Shown piece by piece: positions 28,328 through 37,855 of a stretch of DNA of 64,000 nt. The notes beneath the pieces were generated by a model. The model was given only the letters and a program-made list of their open reading frames with translations, had not been told where the DNA came from and searched no databases. The translations under genes were made by a program, and so were the position numbers. This DNA comes from Psychrobacter sp. Pi2-1 (GTDB lineage Bacteria; Pseudomonadota; Gammaproteobacteria; Pseudomonadales; Moraxellaceae). How positions within the stretch are numbered: the stretch's first letter is position 1; each line of letters starts with the position of its first letter. The stretch lies in contig NZ_CAJHBO010000009.1 of the NCBI RefSeq assembly GCF_904846645.1, forward strand, positions 43,764-107,763, given 5' to 3'.

Positions 28328-29107
28328 TTAAAAGTTGTTTTTTAGCTCACGTAACGCTGCAAATACCGTCAATGACTTCTCATCATCGATAGACATTTTT
28401 GATTTAACTCCCGCGATTACACTTGGCTCTTGTGTACGTAAAAACACATTTATCGCGCGCTCATGCTCTAGTGTCACTGGTAGCGTTGCCATGCCTTGCT
28501 CAGTTTGCGCCTCTGCTCGTGCTAATGCTTGCTGCATCGCTTCGTTGTCAGGTTCAATAGACAGGCCAAAACGCAGATTACTCGCTGTATATTCATGCGC
28601 AGGATACAGTAGCGCCTCATGAGTCAAGCCGTTCAAACGTTTAAAACTCTCGTGCAATTGCTCAATCGTACCAGTAAAGACACGCCCGCAACCTGCACTA
28701 AACAACGTATCACCGCAGAAGCAGTGCTTTTGCCCATCTATATCTAAGATATAGGCCATATGGCTAGCGGTGTGCCCTGACACATCCCAGACTTGCGCAG
28801 AGCAGCCCCATGCGCTTACCGTGCTACCATCTTTGATAGTTTGGTCTTCATCGACGCCATGCTCACTATGCGCAACCAGATGAGTCATCGGATACGACTC
28901 CTGTAACTCTGCGACGCCGCCGATATGATCATGATGATGGTGAGTCGTCCAAATCGATGTTAGCTCCAGTTCATGCGTCTCTAGATAATCAATAACCGGC
29001 TGAGCTTGACCTGGATCGATGACAATTGCTTGCTTATTATTTTCATTGATCAATGTCCAGATATAGTTATCGCTAAATGCTTTGATTGGGTGAATACGGA
29101 TACTCAT
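28328..29107 (-). CDS. gloB: Hydroxyacylglutathione hydrolase (glyoxalase II)
   Basis: Glyoxalase II hydrolyses S-lactoylglutathione to lactate and glutathione in methylglyoxal detoxification. The 259-residue protein has the binuclear metal motif THHHHDH at residues 55-61, the second motif SGHTASHMAYILD, CGDTLFSAGCGRVFTG and the C-terminal PAHEYTASNLRFG used for glutathione binding. The length is typical. The ATG at 29107 has AAGGA upstream. Its position is unusual: it interrupts a yejABEF-type cluster, between the binding protein gene and the permease genes, on the same strand. This may be only co-location, or may give coordinated expression. Confidence 0.94.
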   Translation of the reverse strand: MSIRIHPIKAFSDNYIWTLINENNKQAIVIDPGQAQPVIDYLETHELELTSIWTTHHHHDHIGGVAELQESYPMTHLVAHSEHGVDEDQTIKDGSTVSAWGCSAQVWDVSGHTASHMAYILDIDGQKHCFCGDTLFSAGCGRVFTGTIEQLHESFKRLNGLTHEALLYPAHEYTASNLRFGLSIEPDNEAMQQALARAEAQTEQGMATLPVTLEHERAINVFLRTQEPSVIAGVKSKMSIDDEKSLTVFAALRELKNNF

Positions 29108-29253
29108 GTTAAATCCTTACCGGTAGTTATTTTTGTTACGTGTTATTTTGAATTATCTAATCTGACTGTTATTTGATAGCATATATTTGATAAAAACAGC
29201 ATATATGCTCAGCTGACCGTTGTTACAAGGTAAAACCTTATAGTAAATACTAT

Positions 29254-31086
29254 TTACTGTTTTAAATATTTATTAATACGCCCTTCTGCCTCTTTATCCA
29301 CCCACCAGTAATCGATACCAACAGCATTGGTCGGTAGTTTTTCAGTATGGCGATACTGATCCCAGTAAGCGACATTGGTGCCAGATTTGCCGTATAGCGG
29401 TACGACATAATGCCCTGCGCGCAACAACCGATCTAGCACCTGCGTATACAGTACAATCTCGTCACGATTTTTAGCATTACCAAGGGCAGCAACGACCTTA
29501 TCGACGGCTGCATTCTTGATACCAGCACTGTTATGATTACCCGACTCGTTAGCAGCAGCGCTACCCCAAAATGCCGCTTGCTCAGCACCAGGAGATAGAC
29601 TTTGGGCAAACACGTCCACGACCATATCATAATCAAAACGGCGCATACGCTCATAATATTGCGGCCCATCGACTTGGCGCAATGTTGCATCAAATCCCAA
29701 GCGCTTTAGATTGCGTATATAAGGCAACAATACACGACCCATGGTCTCGCCTGTCATCAAAATCTCAATCTGAGCAAGCGACCCATCAGGTTGATATAGT
29801 TTCATATCCTCATAATAAAACCCAGCCTCTAACAATAGCTTACGCGCCTCTAATAACCCTTGACGATTAAAGCCGTTCCCATCACTGGTAGGTAGCTGCC
29901 ATTCTGCTAATGTTGCTTGGCGCTGAATCGGTTCGAGCTCAGACAATAAAGGCGTCAATACCTGCATCTCTGCATCAGATGGCGTACCCGTTGCGGCAAG
30001 CTCTGAGCCATGGAAAAAGCTTTGCAAACGCTCATATTGCCCATGAAATAAGGTTTTATTCATCCATTCAAAATCATAGGCAGCTGTCAGTGCTTGGCGA
30101 ACTTTGATATCTTGAAAGATTGGGCGACGCAAATTCATCACCAATGCTTGCATCGGTACTGGATTTTGGCTGGTTATCGTCTCTTTTTGGATAAGCCCTG
30201 CTTTGACTGCGGGGAAATTATACCCAGTCACCCAGTTAGATGCTTTATTTTCGGGGCGAAAGCGGTATTGACCAGATTTAAAACCTTCAAAGGCAATTTC
30301 ATCACTTTGATAATAAACAAACTTGATCATATCAAAGTTGTAGCGGCCACGATTGACCATCAAATCACGACCCCAATAATTGGGATCACGTATATAACTT
30401 ACCGAACGCCCCGCATCGACGCGACCCAATTTATAAGGACCACTACCCATCAATGGTGACAGACTGATTTTCTCAAAATCGGTGTCAATGGAAGACTTGG
30501 CAAAAATAGGGAACTGACCAACGGTCAGTAAAATTTCTTTGTTTTCAGCAGATGCAAAGACAAACTTTACTTGTTGATCATTAATGATTTGAATGTCTTT
30601 GATATCGCTAAGATAACTGCGAATATACATGGGGCCTTTGTTCAATATTGCCTCAAAAGTCGCTTTTACATCGCGACTGGTCACAGTAGACCCATCCCAA
30701 AAACGAGCATCAGGATTGAGATGATAGATAATCCAGCTCGTATCATTTGGGTCATATGTCACTTTACTTGCCAGCTGCGGATACATCGTAAAAGCTTCAT
30801 TTAATGAGCCAGTCATCAAAGTATCATACAGATAGTCTGTGCCAATCATCGCTACACCCGTGGTCATCCATTTATTGGCGCTATTAAACGTACCGCGAGC
30901 ATCTAGAGAAAGCGTGCCCCCTGATGGCGCTTTTGGATTGGCATAAGGTAAGTAAGGTGCATTGATGTACTCAGTGGGGCTATTGTGACCAAGCGCGGTC
31001 GTCGTAATAGGTGCAGCGATACTGCTCGGTATCCAACTGATGGTGATGGTTAGCAATACAGCTTTTAACAGGGCATTTTTTATCAT
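29254..31086 (-). CDS. yejA: Periplasmic substrate-binding protein of ABC importer (YejA-like)
   Basis: The 610-residue product has a signal peptide MIKNALLKAVLLTITISW ending SSIAA, and belongs to the SBP_bac_5 peptide-binding family. Typical regions are YLPYANPKAPSGGTLSL, the WIIYHLNPDARFWDG strand, GPYKLGRVDAGRSVSY, and QALVMNLRRPIFQDIKVRQAL. The length near 600 and the sequence style match YejA. An upstream frame extends to 31164, but the signal peptide starts at ATG 31086, so that start is chosen. It should bind peptides in the periplasm and deliver them to the YejBE-type permease. A 147-base gap separates it from gloB. Confidence 0.92.
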   Translation of the reverse strand: MIKNALLKAVLLTITISWIPSSIAAPITTTALGHNSPTEYINAPYLPYANPKAPSGGTLSLDARGTFNSANKWMTTGVAMIGTDYLYDTLMTGSLNEAFTMYPQLASKVTYDPNDTSWIIYHLNPDARFWDGSTVTSRDVKATFEAILNKGPMYIRSYLSDIKDIQIINDQQVKFVFASAENKEILLTVGQFPIFAKSSIDTDFEKISLSPLMGSGPYKLGRVDAGRSVSYIRDPNYWGRDLMVNRGRYNFDMIKFVYYQSDEIAFEGFKSGQYRFRPENKASNWVTGYNFPAVKAGLIQKETITSQNPVPMQALVMNLRRPIFQDIKVRQALTAAYDFEWMNKTLFHGQYERLQSFFHGSELAATGTPSDAEMQVLTPLLSELEPIQRQATLAEWQLPTSDGNGFNRQGLLEARKLLLEAGFYYEDMKLYQPDGSLAQIEILMTGETMGRVLLPYIRNLKRLGFDATLRQVDGPQYYERMRRFDYDMVVDVFAQSLSPGAEQAAFWGSAAANESGNHNSAGIKNAAVDKVVAALGNAKNRDEIVLYTQVLDRLLRAGHYVVPLYGKSGTNVAYWDQYRHTEKLPTNAVGIDYWWVDKEAEGRINKYLKQ

Positions 31087-31288
31087 GGTGTTATCACAAA
31101 CCTCTATGCCAACCAATTTAGGGATCAAAACAAGAATACTGAATGAGAAGTAACCTGAGTGCAAAACTTTATCATAACAAAGTTAGGCTGTCTCACCTAA
31201 TGGTTTGCCAAGGATATGACTTAATGGTGATAGCATTACACTATTATTACTACTCGCTAGCACGACCAAACTGTCTGCTTATACATAT

Positions 31289-31324
31289 AAAAAAGGCGCA
31301 ACCATGACTAGTTGCGCCTTTTTT
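31289..31324 (-). terminator. Terminator of serC
   Basis: AAAAAAGGCGCAAC at 31289-31302 pairs with GTTGCGCCTTTTTT at 31311-31324 across an eight-base loop. It lies 50 bases beyond the serC stop and has a T6 run on the minus strand. Confidence 0.88.
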
Positions 31325-31374
31325 GATATGAGTATATATATGAAGACTTTATACGCTAGCAGTTACTATTTCGC

Positions 31375-32502
31375 TTACGCGTGCTTTTTTTCAAAAGTAA
31401 TCATAAAATCAACCAGCTGCTGTACCCACTCAAGTGGCACGGCATTGTAGATACTGGCTCGCATACCGCCTACGTCACGATGACCTTTTAGATTTAACAA
31501 GCCAGCTTTTTCTGACTCTTCTAAGAATACTTTATCAAGACTGCTGTCTGCTAAAGTAAACGGCACGTTCATGATAGAGCGATATTTAGAATCTACTGGA
31601 TTATTATAAAAACTGCTCTCATCGATTGTCTTATAAAGTAAGTCGGCTTTTTGCTGATTGATTTTACCGATAGCAGCCACACCGCCCTGCTCTTCCAACC
31701 AATCAAACACCAGCCCTGCTAAGTACCAAGAATACGTCGCTGGCGTGTTAGACATAGACTCTTTGTCAGCTTGATGCTCATAATTCAGCAGCATAGGACA
31801 CCATTCACTTGCTTGCCCCATCAAATCCTCACGGATAATGACAATTACCAGACCTGCAGGACCGATGTTTTTCTGTGCGCCTGCGTAGATCATGCCAAAT
31901 TTAGACACGTCTATCGGCTGTGACAAGATACAAGATGACATATCAGCAATGATTGGTGCATCTACTTGTGGTGGCTCAAATATCTGTAGACCATGAATCG
32001 TTTCATTGGCACAGTAATGAAAATAAGCGGCGTCTTCACTAATATTCCAGTCGCTTTGCGCTGGTACGTCAGTAAAGTTATTCTCTTTACCAGTTGCAAC
32101 TAGGTTAATCCTACCCAAACCCAAGGCTTCATAGCGCTTGGCTTCTTTGATCGCTTTGCCTGACCATGCACCTGTCGTCAAATAGTCACCGCGTCCACCA
32201 TTCAACAGATTCAATGGAATCGCAGAAAACTGTAAGCTAGCGCCACCTTGCAAAAACAGCACTTTATAGTTATCTGGTATCTCCATAAGCGTGCGTAGCT
32301 TAGCTTCCGCTTTGTCAGTAATGGCCATATACTCTTTGCTACGATGACTGACTTCCATGACCGACAGGCCGCGACCTTGCCAATCAAGCAGTTCGCTCTG
32401 TGCGCGCTCTAATACGGCTGTTGGCATAGTAGCAGGTCCAGCACAAAAATTTGGCAGGCGATGCGGTGTGGCAGTTGCTGTAGACGTTGGGGTTGTAGGC
32501 AT
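31375..32502 (-). CDS. serC: Phosphoserine aminotransferase SerC
   Basis: SerC makes phosphoserine from 3-phosphohydroxypyruvate and glutamate in serine synthesis, and also acts in the pyridoxine pathway. The 375-residue protein has the start LPNFCAGPATMP, the VMEVSHRSKEY motif, LQGGASLQFSAIPLNLL and the PLP-lysine region YAGAQKNIGPAG. The C-terminal LKGHRDVGGMRASIYNAVP is also typical. ATG 32502 is preferred over GTG 32508, because AGGA then lies eight bases upstream. It is followed by its own terminator and preceded by the psi-like gene with only a 91-base gap, so the two may share a transcript. Confidence 0.95.
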   Translation of the reverse strand: MPTTPTSTATATPHRLPNFCAGPATMPTAVLERAQSELLDWQGRGLSVMEVSHRSKEYMAITDKAEAKLRTLMEIPDNYKVLFLQGGASLQFSAIPLNLLNGGRGDYLTTGAWSGKAIKEAKRYEALGLGRINLVATGKENNFTDVPAQSDWNISEDAAYFHYCANETIHGLQIFEPPQVDAPIIADMSSCILSQPIDVSKFGMIYAGAQKNIGPAGLVIVIIREDLMGQASEWCPMLLNYEHQADKESMSNTPATYSWYLAGLVFDWLEEQGGVAAIGKINQQKADLLYKTIDESSFYNNPVDSKYRSIMNVPFTLADSSLDKVFLEESEKAGLLNLKGHRDVGGMRASIYNAVPLEWVQQLVDFMITFEKKHA

Positions 32503-32593
32503 AATCACAGTCCTAGGTATGATGAAATAAAAGGATTTTTTTATTTCAGTTTGTTGATAAAGGCATTGGTATCGATGTTAGTTTTCATACAAC

Positions 32594-33487
32594 TCAATGA
32601 GATATCTGCTCCCATAGCTGACGTTTAGCATCACTGTCTGCGAGCATTTCTTCTAATGTCGGCACAGTGGTCAGATTGGAATATTGGAGGCCGTCAGGTA
32701 GCGCTGTCAGTGCAGCAACTTGTATCTCTTCGCTTCGGCCAATTCGAAAGATATATCCTGCAAGACTGGCATTGGCAAGCTCAGCAGTATCCATACCATC
32801 ACAAATCGGAAACGAGGTGGTCTCGCAAGTGATTGATAGCGCTTTAGTGATGTTTTGCCATAGTTTTTGACTGTCACTATTTAGCGCTTTGATATCAACC
32901 AATATTACCCAGTCACCATAGCGACCACCTTGCAGGTCAAATGGTGCTACTTTTTTTAAGCTATCATCATTTATTCTGTCATCACTAGCTCTCTGCGCAA
33001 ATTGAGGTTGCTCAATATGTGTATTCGTAGAGGTTACAGCAGTTTGGTTCGATGCAGTACTTGGGATGTCATGATAGTTAGACCCAGCACTTGAATTAAC
33101 AGCATCCGAACTGGCCGTATTTGAATCAACGGAATCAAAGCTATAAGTAACAGGGCTTTGCTCACTAGCCGTCTGTTCAGTGGTAGCTTGCAAATCAGTC
33201 TCATACTCATCGGCAACATAGCCGTTAGCATTATAGTCATTGATATCATAACCATCAGTCGGTTGATCAACTGTGCCTACAATTTTAGCACTCACTACTT
33301 CATTGTTGTTAGACTCAATATCAGTGGAATCAATATTTGACTGCTCAACCGAAGCTGTCGCAATGTCAGCCATATTGATGGTTTCTGACTCAGGTTGTAC
33401 CCACTGATTGATACCCATCATCGCTAGAATTTGGCGTTGCTGCACACGGCGCTGTAATACAGTTAGCGGGTCTTGGGTATCACTCAT
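32594..33487 (-). CDS. Candidate DNA polymerase III psi (HolD)-like protein with long insert
   Basis: This 297-residue protein is soluble and acidic. Its N-terminus RQILAMMGINQW (residues 18-29) resembles the E. coli HolD start, whose LQQLGITQW binds the clamp loader. Its last 23 residues, including VPTLEEMLADSDAKRQLWEQ, resemble the HolD segment SPALTDLRANPTARAALWQQ. The middle (about 40-165) is Asn/Ser/Thr/Asp-rich and low in complexity. Between about 178 and 270 lies a folded domain with WVILVDIKAL and GYIFRIGRSEEIQ. If correct, it would link SSB to the clamp-loader complex in replication. The E. coli sequence is recalled, not searched. The neighbour is serC. Confidence 0.55.
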   Translation of the reverse strand: MSDTQDPLTVLQRRVQQRQILAMMGINQWVQPESETINMADIATASVEQSNIDSTDIESNNNEVVSAKIVGTVDQPTDGYDINDYNANGYVADEYETDLQATTEQTASEQSPVTYSFDSVDSNTASSDAVNSSAGSNYHDIPSTASNQTAVTSTNTHIEQPQFAQRASDDRINDDSLKKVAPFDLQGGRYGDWVILVDIKALNSDSQKLWQNITKALSITCETTSFPICDGMDTAELANASLAGYIFRIGRSEEIQVAALTALPDGLQYSNLTTVPTLEEMLADSDAKRQLWEQISH

Positions 33488-33601
33488 TTGACTCTACTAT
33501 CCTACTCATTTTGTTTATATCATTTATAGATGTTTTTATGGTTTTGGCAGCTCTCACTAAGTATGCATCACACCATTAATCAAATACTAGATCCATACCC
33601 A

Positions 33602-36547
33602 TCAAAACAGCTGTCGAATACCCAGCCAACGCTCTGATATTACCAACAAACAATCGTATTCATCTTGGCTAATTATCGTATCGTGTAACATCACCGTATG
33701 CAACGTACTTAGCCATTGGCGATACTCATTATGAGTCGGCTGGTTCATCTCACTTTCATTATAATCTATTTGGCTACCCTCCTGTTGCTTCTCTCGATAA
33801 TTATCAGCATTCTGAGCACCTACCAAGCGCTTGAAAGAGTGATTGGCCGAGACAGGAACCGCTAAAATAATCGCCAATAACTGCATGCTATTCAAATGCT
33901 GTGCGGTCAATAATAGCCACTGTAAATTAACATCGCTTACTGTGACGAGATCAATATTAATCAAGCGCGCATGCCGTCTCAAATCTACAATATAATGCGC
34001 CACACTGTCGTTACCTTCACTCAATAACGATCGGTCATGCATTGAGATCATCTGGCCTTTTGCATCTTTTGATAGTCGATAAGCCAATAAGACAACAACT
34101 GGTACTTCTGATTTATTAAGACCTGTAAACACCTGACCTGAAGGATCTAGTTGCGCCCTTACGTCTTCCATACCAGTATTCATTATCTGTGACCATAGAG
34201 ACCGCGCGTCTGTATCTTGTAAAACTTTAGACAATATCGTTAGCAACTGTTGCAAATGTAACGCTTGCCATAATGATAATATTGGTGATTTTTGATGTGC
34301 TAAAGCTAACGAGTTATTCAGAGCAGCCGCATGAGAGTTATCACTAGGTATATTTTTATCTGATGAATCATAAGCTAAGCTTTTGGTTAAGTCAGATGTC
34401 AGTTGTTGGTTAAATAACTTAAATATGCCCTGCTGATAACGCAACAACATCGTACGGCATTTTTCTTGTTTTTTATAGTACTGATGACTGTCGTGACTAT
34501 GATCGTCTTTACTTTTGAGCTTTAGACTTTCGATACATAGTTCAGATAAATTATTTTGATGCAATTGGTTTAAGGCGAGCTCAATCAAAGCGCTGTCTAA
34601 ACGCCTGTCCAAACTGGCTACTACTGTCATCAGCTTAGTATCTATCCTATGTGGCAATACTTGCTCATGGGAAGTCGAGTCAGTCGCAACAGAGAAGCCA
34701 TCATTCCAAATATCATTCAAACTATAAGTGGCAGTCGCTGATAATGATTGATGCTGATGACAAAGCAAAACAGCTTCGATTAATGCTAGCGCACCTAGAG
34801 GATGATGACTATGATTGAGTATATACTGAGGCAGTGATACCTTTTTAATATCATTAAATCCAATTAGTGTGTTTTCTGGTAGGTCAGCGTCAGGTTTGGA
34901 CTGCCACGGTTTTAATAGCTGATGAGTACTAACATCTTCGGACTGTACTTGAAGCCGCCCCTCAATTACCACATCAGCTTCTACGGTAAACTCTAAACCA
35001 TCATCACCTTCTGATTCGCCACTATCTTTATTACGACTGTCGCTTATAGATTCAGCAAGAACTTTTCTATCATTTGGCTGTTTAGTGTCACCTGTATTAA
35101 TCGTTGCAGCTGTTTGAGATCCAAGTAACGCCGACTGCTGCAAGTTTTTTTCTGGAAAATCTTCACTTAGGCTATTTTCTTTTATTGCTCCCCAATCACC
35201 TAAGCGGCGTTGCCTATATATTTCTTTAACCTTTTGCTGATTTATTCGCTTTTCTTTGGCGATTTGTACCGCAAACTGATGATAAGCATCCGCATTAATA
35301 GCGCTCATACGCTCAGTCAAGCTTGGATGGGTGGCAAACCATGACACATCTCCTAAGTCTGCCCCACTACTAGCAAAGAAAAAATGACTGAGTCCATTGA
35401 TATCGGCGATGCCAGACAAACGCGAGCCGATCGAGTCTTGATGAATGGCTTTTAAGGTTTCGATAATCGCAGGCGTACGTGTCAATTGAACACTAGTGGC
35501 ATCAGCAAGTAGCTCACGCTCACGATTAAAACTGTGCTTAATCAACTGCGCGCTTGCCATGCTAGAGAAGCTTAAACCATGCAGTAGCAATGTCCAGACA
35601 CTACGCGGGGCTTGACGATCTATTATAGGTGGCGTTTGTACCCATTTAGACTGACGCTTGGCTGAGGACTGCTGTTGTTGTGATTGCTGCTGCCAGTAGG
35701 CGACCCATTCACTATGCGTGGTGAAATTGGCCGTTTGCGCTTCTGTGTTACGCGCTAGCATATCAACCTGTCTCTGTGATAGAGACTTTTGGGAAATACT
35801 ATCGCTATCAAAGTGACTATAATTAGAGAGGCTATTAGAGATGTGATTGGATATTGGGTCACTCCAGTCGTATAGTATCTGCAAGCCTGCCAATACCACC
35901 ATCAGCTGTAAATTGAACGTAGCATCGCCGTGCAATATATGACCATATTCATGACCGATGAGTCCGTATAGCGCCTCATCAGACAGTTTATCTAGCGCAC
36001 CTTGTGTAACGACAAGTACCATATCTTGGCTATGGCGACCAGCGACAAAACCATTGATACCCTGCTCGTCAGGTAACACATACAAAATAGGGGTTTGCAA
36101 ACCTGCCGCAATGGCCAGTTGTTGAGCGATTTCATAGTAGCGACGATAAACGGGCGGAAAATCGCGCTCATCACGTACTGCTATATGACGTGAACTATAG
36201 CGAACCTTTTCTTCAGCTTCGTGTTGATGAGCGACTCCTTGACTGTGCTCCCATGCTTCTTGACTTTTATCAATGAACAGCCTAACCGCTCCTACTCGCT
36301 GAGCAATAGCGCGACCACCTGTTCGCAGGCGTCGATATTCTAAAAAACTACCACCAACGAAACTGCCTAACGTCAAGACAATGACCAGAACCAATACCCA
36401 ATGATATATGCCGCCTGTAAATACTGTCAGCAGTATAGACATGAGAGCCAGTCCTACAGCCATATGAGCAAGTACAATCAGGAAAAACAGTCCATAAAGT
36501 AATAGACTGCGCCGCGTACGTATCCGCTGTTCACCAAAAAAATCCAT
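33602..36547 (-). CDS. M48 family metallopeptidase with very long C-terminal region
   Basis: The 981-residue protein begins MDFFGEQRIRTRRSLLL and has two membrane segments within residues 15-70. A HEYGH zinc site follows at residues 199-203, and the third ligand is in RERELLADATS. This is the HtpX/Ste24-type M48 fold. The C-terminal 500 residues contain Asp/Ser/Gln-rich linkers and a helical domain that I cannot assign. The open frame extends to 36667, overlapping lemA; ATG 36547 lies after the lemA stop and starts a normal M48 N-terminus, so it is preferred, although its ribosome site is weak. It should act in membrane protein quality control next to LemA. Confidence 0.85.
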   Translation of the reverse strand: MDFFGEQRIRTRRSLLLYGLFFLIVLAHMAVGLALMSILLTVFTGGIYHWVLVLVIVLTLGSFVGGSFLEYRRLRTGGRAIAQRVGAVRLFIDKSQEAWEHSQGVAHQHEAEEKVRYSSRHIAVRDERDFPPVYRRYYEIAQQLAIAAGLQTPILYVLPDEQGINGFVAGRHSQDMVLVVTQGALDKLSDEALYGLIGHEYGHILHGDATFNLQLMVVLAGLQILYDWSDPISNHISNSLSNYSHFDSDSISQKSLSQRQVDMLARNTEAQTANFTTHSEWVAYWQQQSQQQQSSAKRQSKWVQTPPIIDRQAPRSVWTLLLHGLSFSSMASAQLIKHSFNRERELLADATSVQLTRTPAIIETLKAIHQDSIGSRLSGIADINGLSHFFFASSGADLGDVSWFATHPSLTERMSAINADAYHQFAVQIAKEKRINQQKVKEIYRQRRLGDWGAIKENSLSEDFPEKNLQQSALLGSQTAATINTGDTKQPNDRKVLAESISDSRNKDSGESEGDDGLEFTVEADVVIEGRLQVQSEDVSTHQLLKPWQSKPDADLPENTLIGFNDIKKVSLPQYILNHSHHPLGALALIEAVLLCHQHQSLSATATYSLNDIWNDGFSVATDSTSHEQVLPHRIDTKLMTVVASLDRRLDSALIELALNQLHQNNLSELCIESLKLKSKDDHSHDSHQYYKKQEKCRTMLLRYQQGIFKLFNQQLTSDLTKSLAYDSSDKNIPSDNSHAAALNNSLALAHQKSPILSLWQALHLQQLLTILSKVLQDTDARSLWSQIMNTGMEDVRAQLDPSGQVFTGLNKSEVPVVVLLAYRLSKDAKGQMISMHDRSLLSEGNDSVAHYIVDLRRHARLINIDLVTVSDVNLQWLLLTAQHLNSMQLLAIILAVPVSANHSFKRLVGAQNADNYREKQQEGSQIDYNESEMNQPTHNEYRQWLSTLHTVMLHDTIISQDEYDCLLVISERWLGIRQLF

Positions 36548-36587
36548 CAGATTAGGCTGCCTAGAGTTCGCCAAAATTATCTCAACC

Positions 36588-37184
36588 TTAGCCCATATTG
36601 ACAATCGGTGCCTGAGCAATCGCTTCTCTATCTTCAAATACCAACGGACTGAGTGGACGAAAGCCAAAGGTCGTACTGACGAGGTTATTCGGGAATACTT
36701 CGCGATCGTTATTATAAAACATCACGCTGTCATTATAATGCTGACGCGCAAACCCGATGCGATTTTCCGTATTGGTTAACTCATCCATGAGCTCCTTGAT
36801 CATACTATCGGCTTTGAGCTCTGGGTAAGCTTCGACGACAGCAGAGAACTGACTCAACGCTTTAGACAACATACCTTCTGCTTTTGCAAATAGTGCCATA
36901 TGCTCTAGCGAGTCTGGCTGATGCTTATTAGAGTCCTGTAGATCTTGGGCGTGATTGCGCGCACTAATGACGCGAGTGAGGGTTTCTTCTTCATGACTCA
37001 AATAACGCTTAGCGGTTTCGACCAAGTTTGGAATCAGATCATGACGACGCTTTAGTTGCACATCTATTTGAGCAAAGCCATTCTTTGCTTGGTTACGTGC
37101 GCGTACCAATCTATTAAAAATGGATACCCCAAACACAACCACCAACACCACAAATGCAATGAATAGCCAAACAAACATCTTCAT
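36588..37184 (-). CDS. lemA: LemA family protein
   Basis: The 198-residue protein has one N-terminal membrane segment (about residues 3-22) followed by a helical bundle. Family motifs include VRARNQAKNGFAQIDVQLKRR, HDLIPNLVETAKRYLSHEE, and YPELKADSMIKELMDELTNTENRIGFAR broken across helices. ATG 37184 is preceded by GGAG at seven bases, whereas the frame opens at TTG 37190. LemA proteins often pair with M48 peptidases, and here the M48 gene starts about 40 bases downstream. The function of LemA is not settled; a link to envelope stress is likely from the partner. Confidence 0.9.
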   Translation of the reverse strand: MKMFVWLFIAFVVLVVVFGVSIFNRLVRARNQAKNGFAQIDVQLKRRHDLIPNLVETAKRYLSHEEETLTRVISARNHAQDLQDSNKHQPDSLEHMALFAKAEGMLSKALSQFSAVVEAYPELKADSMIKELMDELTNTENRIGFARQHYNDSVMFYNNDREVFPNNLVSTTFGFRPLSPLVFEDREAIAQAPIVNMG

Positions 37185-37351
37185 AATCAAACTCCAAGGT
37201 GTCTAGAATGTTAATAAAAAGTTAATACATTGTATTTTAACTCATATTAATCAATAAAACCTCAGAACTAGATCGGAACTACAAAGGAAATCGAACAGGG
37301 AACTAAATCGAAATTAAATAAGCAAATAGATAACCATCAGACAAAATTTTG

Positions 37352-37383
37352 ACAAAAAAAAGCCCTTTACAATGAAGGGCTTA
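37352..37383 (-). terminator. Second terminator downstream of the 4.5S RNA gene
   Basis: AAGCCCTT pairs with AAGGGCTT; on the minus strand the stem is followed by eight T. It lies about 65 bases past the 4.5S RNA end and would catch read-through toward lemA. Confidence 0.7.
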
Positions 37384-37448
37384 ATACATTACAAATATGT
37401 CTTTGATACTTTATAAATATAATTATCAAATTTTAGGCAAAAAAAAGC

Positions 37449-37552
37449 GACTCCATCAGCACATCCTCGGCACACACTATAACTATTACCGTTGCTACCT
37501 TCCGGTCCTGGCGGGATTCATAGAACAATGTTGCGAGGCTACCAATGGAGCC
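37449..37552 (-). ncRNA. ffs: Signal recognition particle 4.5S RNA
   Basis: On the minus strand the RNA of about 104 nt reads GGCTCCATTGGTAGCC at its 5' end and TGATGGAGTC at its 3' end, and these pair. The apical domain contains CAGGACCGGAAGGTAGCAACG, the conserved Ffh-binding GGAAG loop and asymmetric internal loop of bacterial 4.5S RNA. It forms the SRP with Ffh and targets nascent membrane proteins. The 3' end is followed directly by CGC and eight T, a built-in terminator. A perfect TATAAT box lies just upstream. Exact ends are inferred from pairing. Confidence 0.93.
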
Positions 37553-37563
37553 ACCAGTCGCAA

Positions 37564-37591
37564 ATTATACAAGAAATTTTTAATTTTACAA
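37564..37591 (-). promoter_or_regulatory. Sigma-70 promoter of the 4.5S RNA gene
   Basis: On the minus strand TTGTAA (-35) and TATAAT (-10) are separated by 16 bases. Transcription would start about seven bases further, close to the 5' end of the RNA. Confidence 0.75.
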
Positions 37592-37855
37592 CCCCTATCT
37601 TAAAACTGTTTGCTTTAGGCCCTAAATAGCACTGTCATTTAGTTCATTAGCTCAGGTCCGCAATGTATGAGCACAAATTATATCAGTAACTTAGGTCACA
37701 AAATTCTCACAGCAACTTATATGAATTTTGCTATTTTAGTGAATGAAGTTGCACCCATGTCGATTTCTAGAGAACAATAGGGACGACTTTTCATGTATAA
37801 ATGAGCGTTGATAATTGTCATTTATATATTATTAGAATCAACTTAGGAGATAATA
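37592..37855. other. Intergenic region ahead of the SIMPL gene
   Basis: About 264 bases separate the 4.5S promoter from the SIMPL gene. TTAGGAGA precedes the ATG at 37856. I see no further structure. Confidence 0.35.

Noticed and set aside
30094..30459. 121-codon frame antisense to yejA
   Set aside because: It lies fully inside a well-supported gene and shows no domain or start signal.
31087..31164. N-terminal extension of the YejA-like protein
   Set aside because: The signal peptide starts at ATG 31086; the extension would bury it.
37397..37603. 68-codon frame across the 4.5S RNA gene
   Set aside because: The region is explained by the SRP RNA on the opposite strand with its promoter and terminator.
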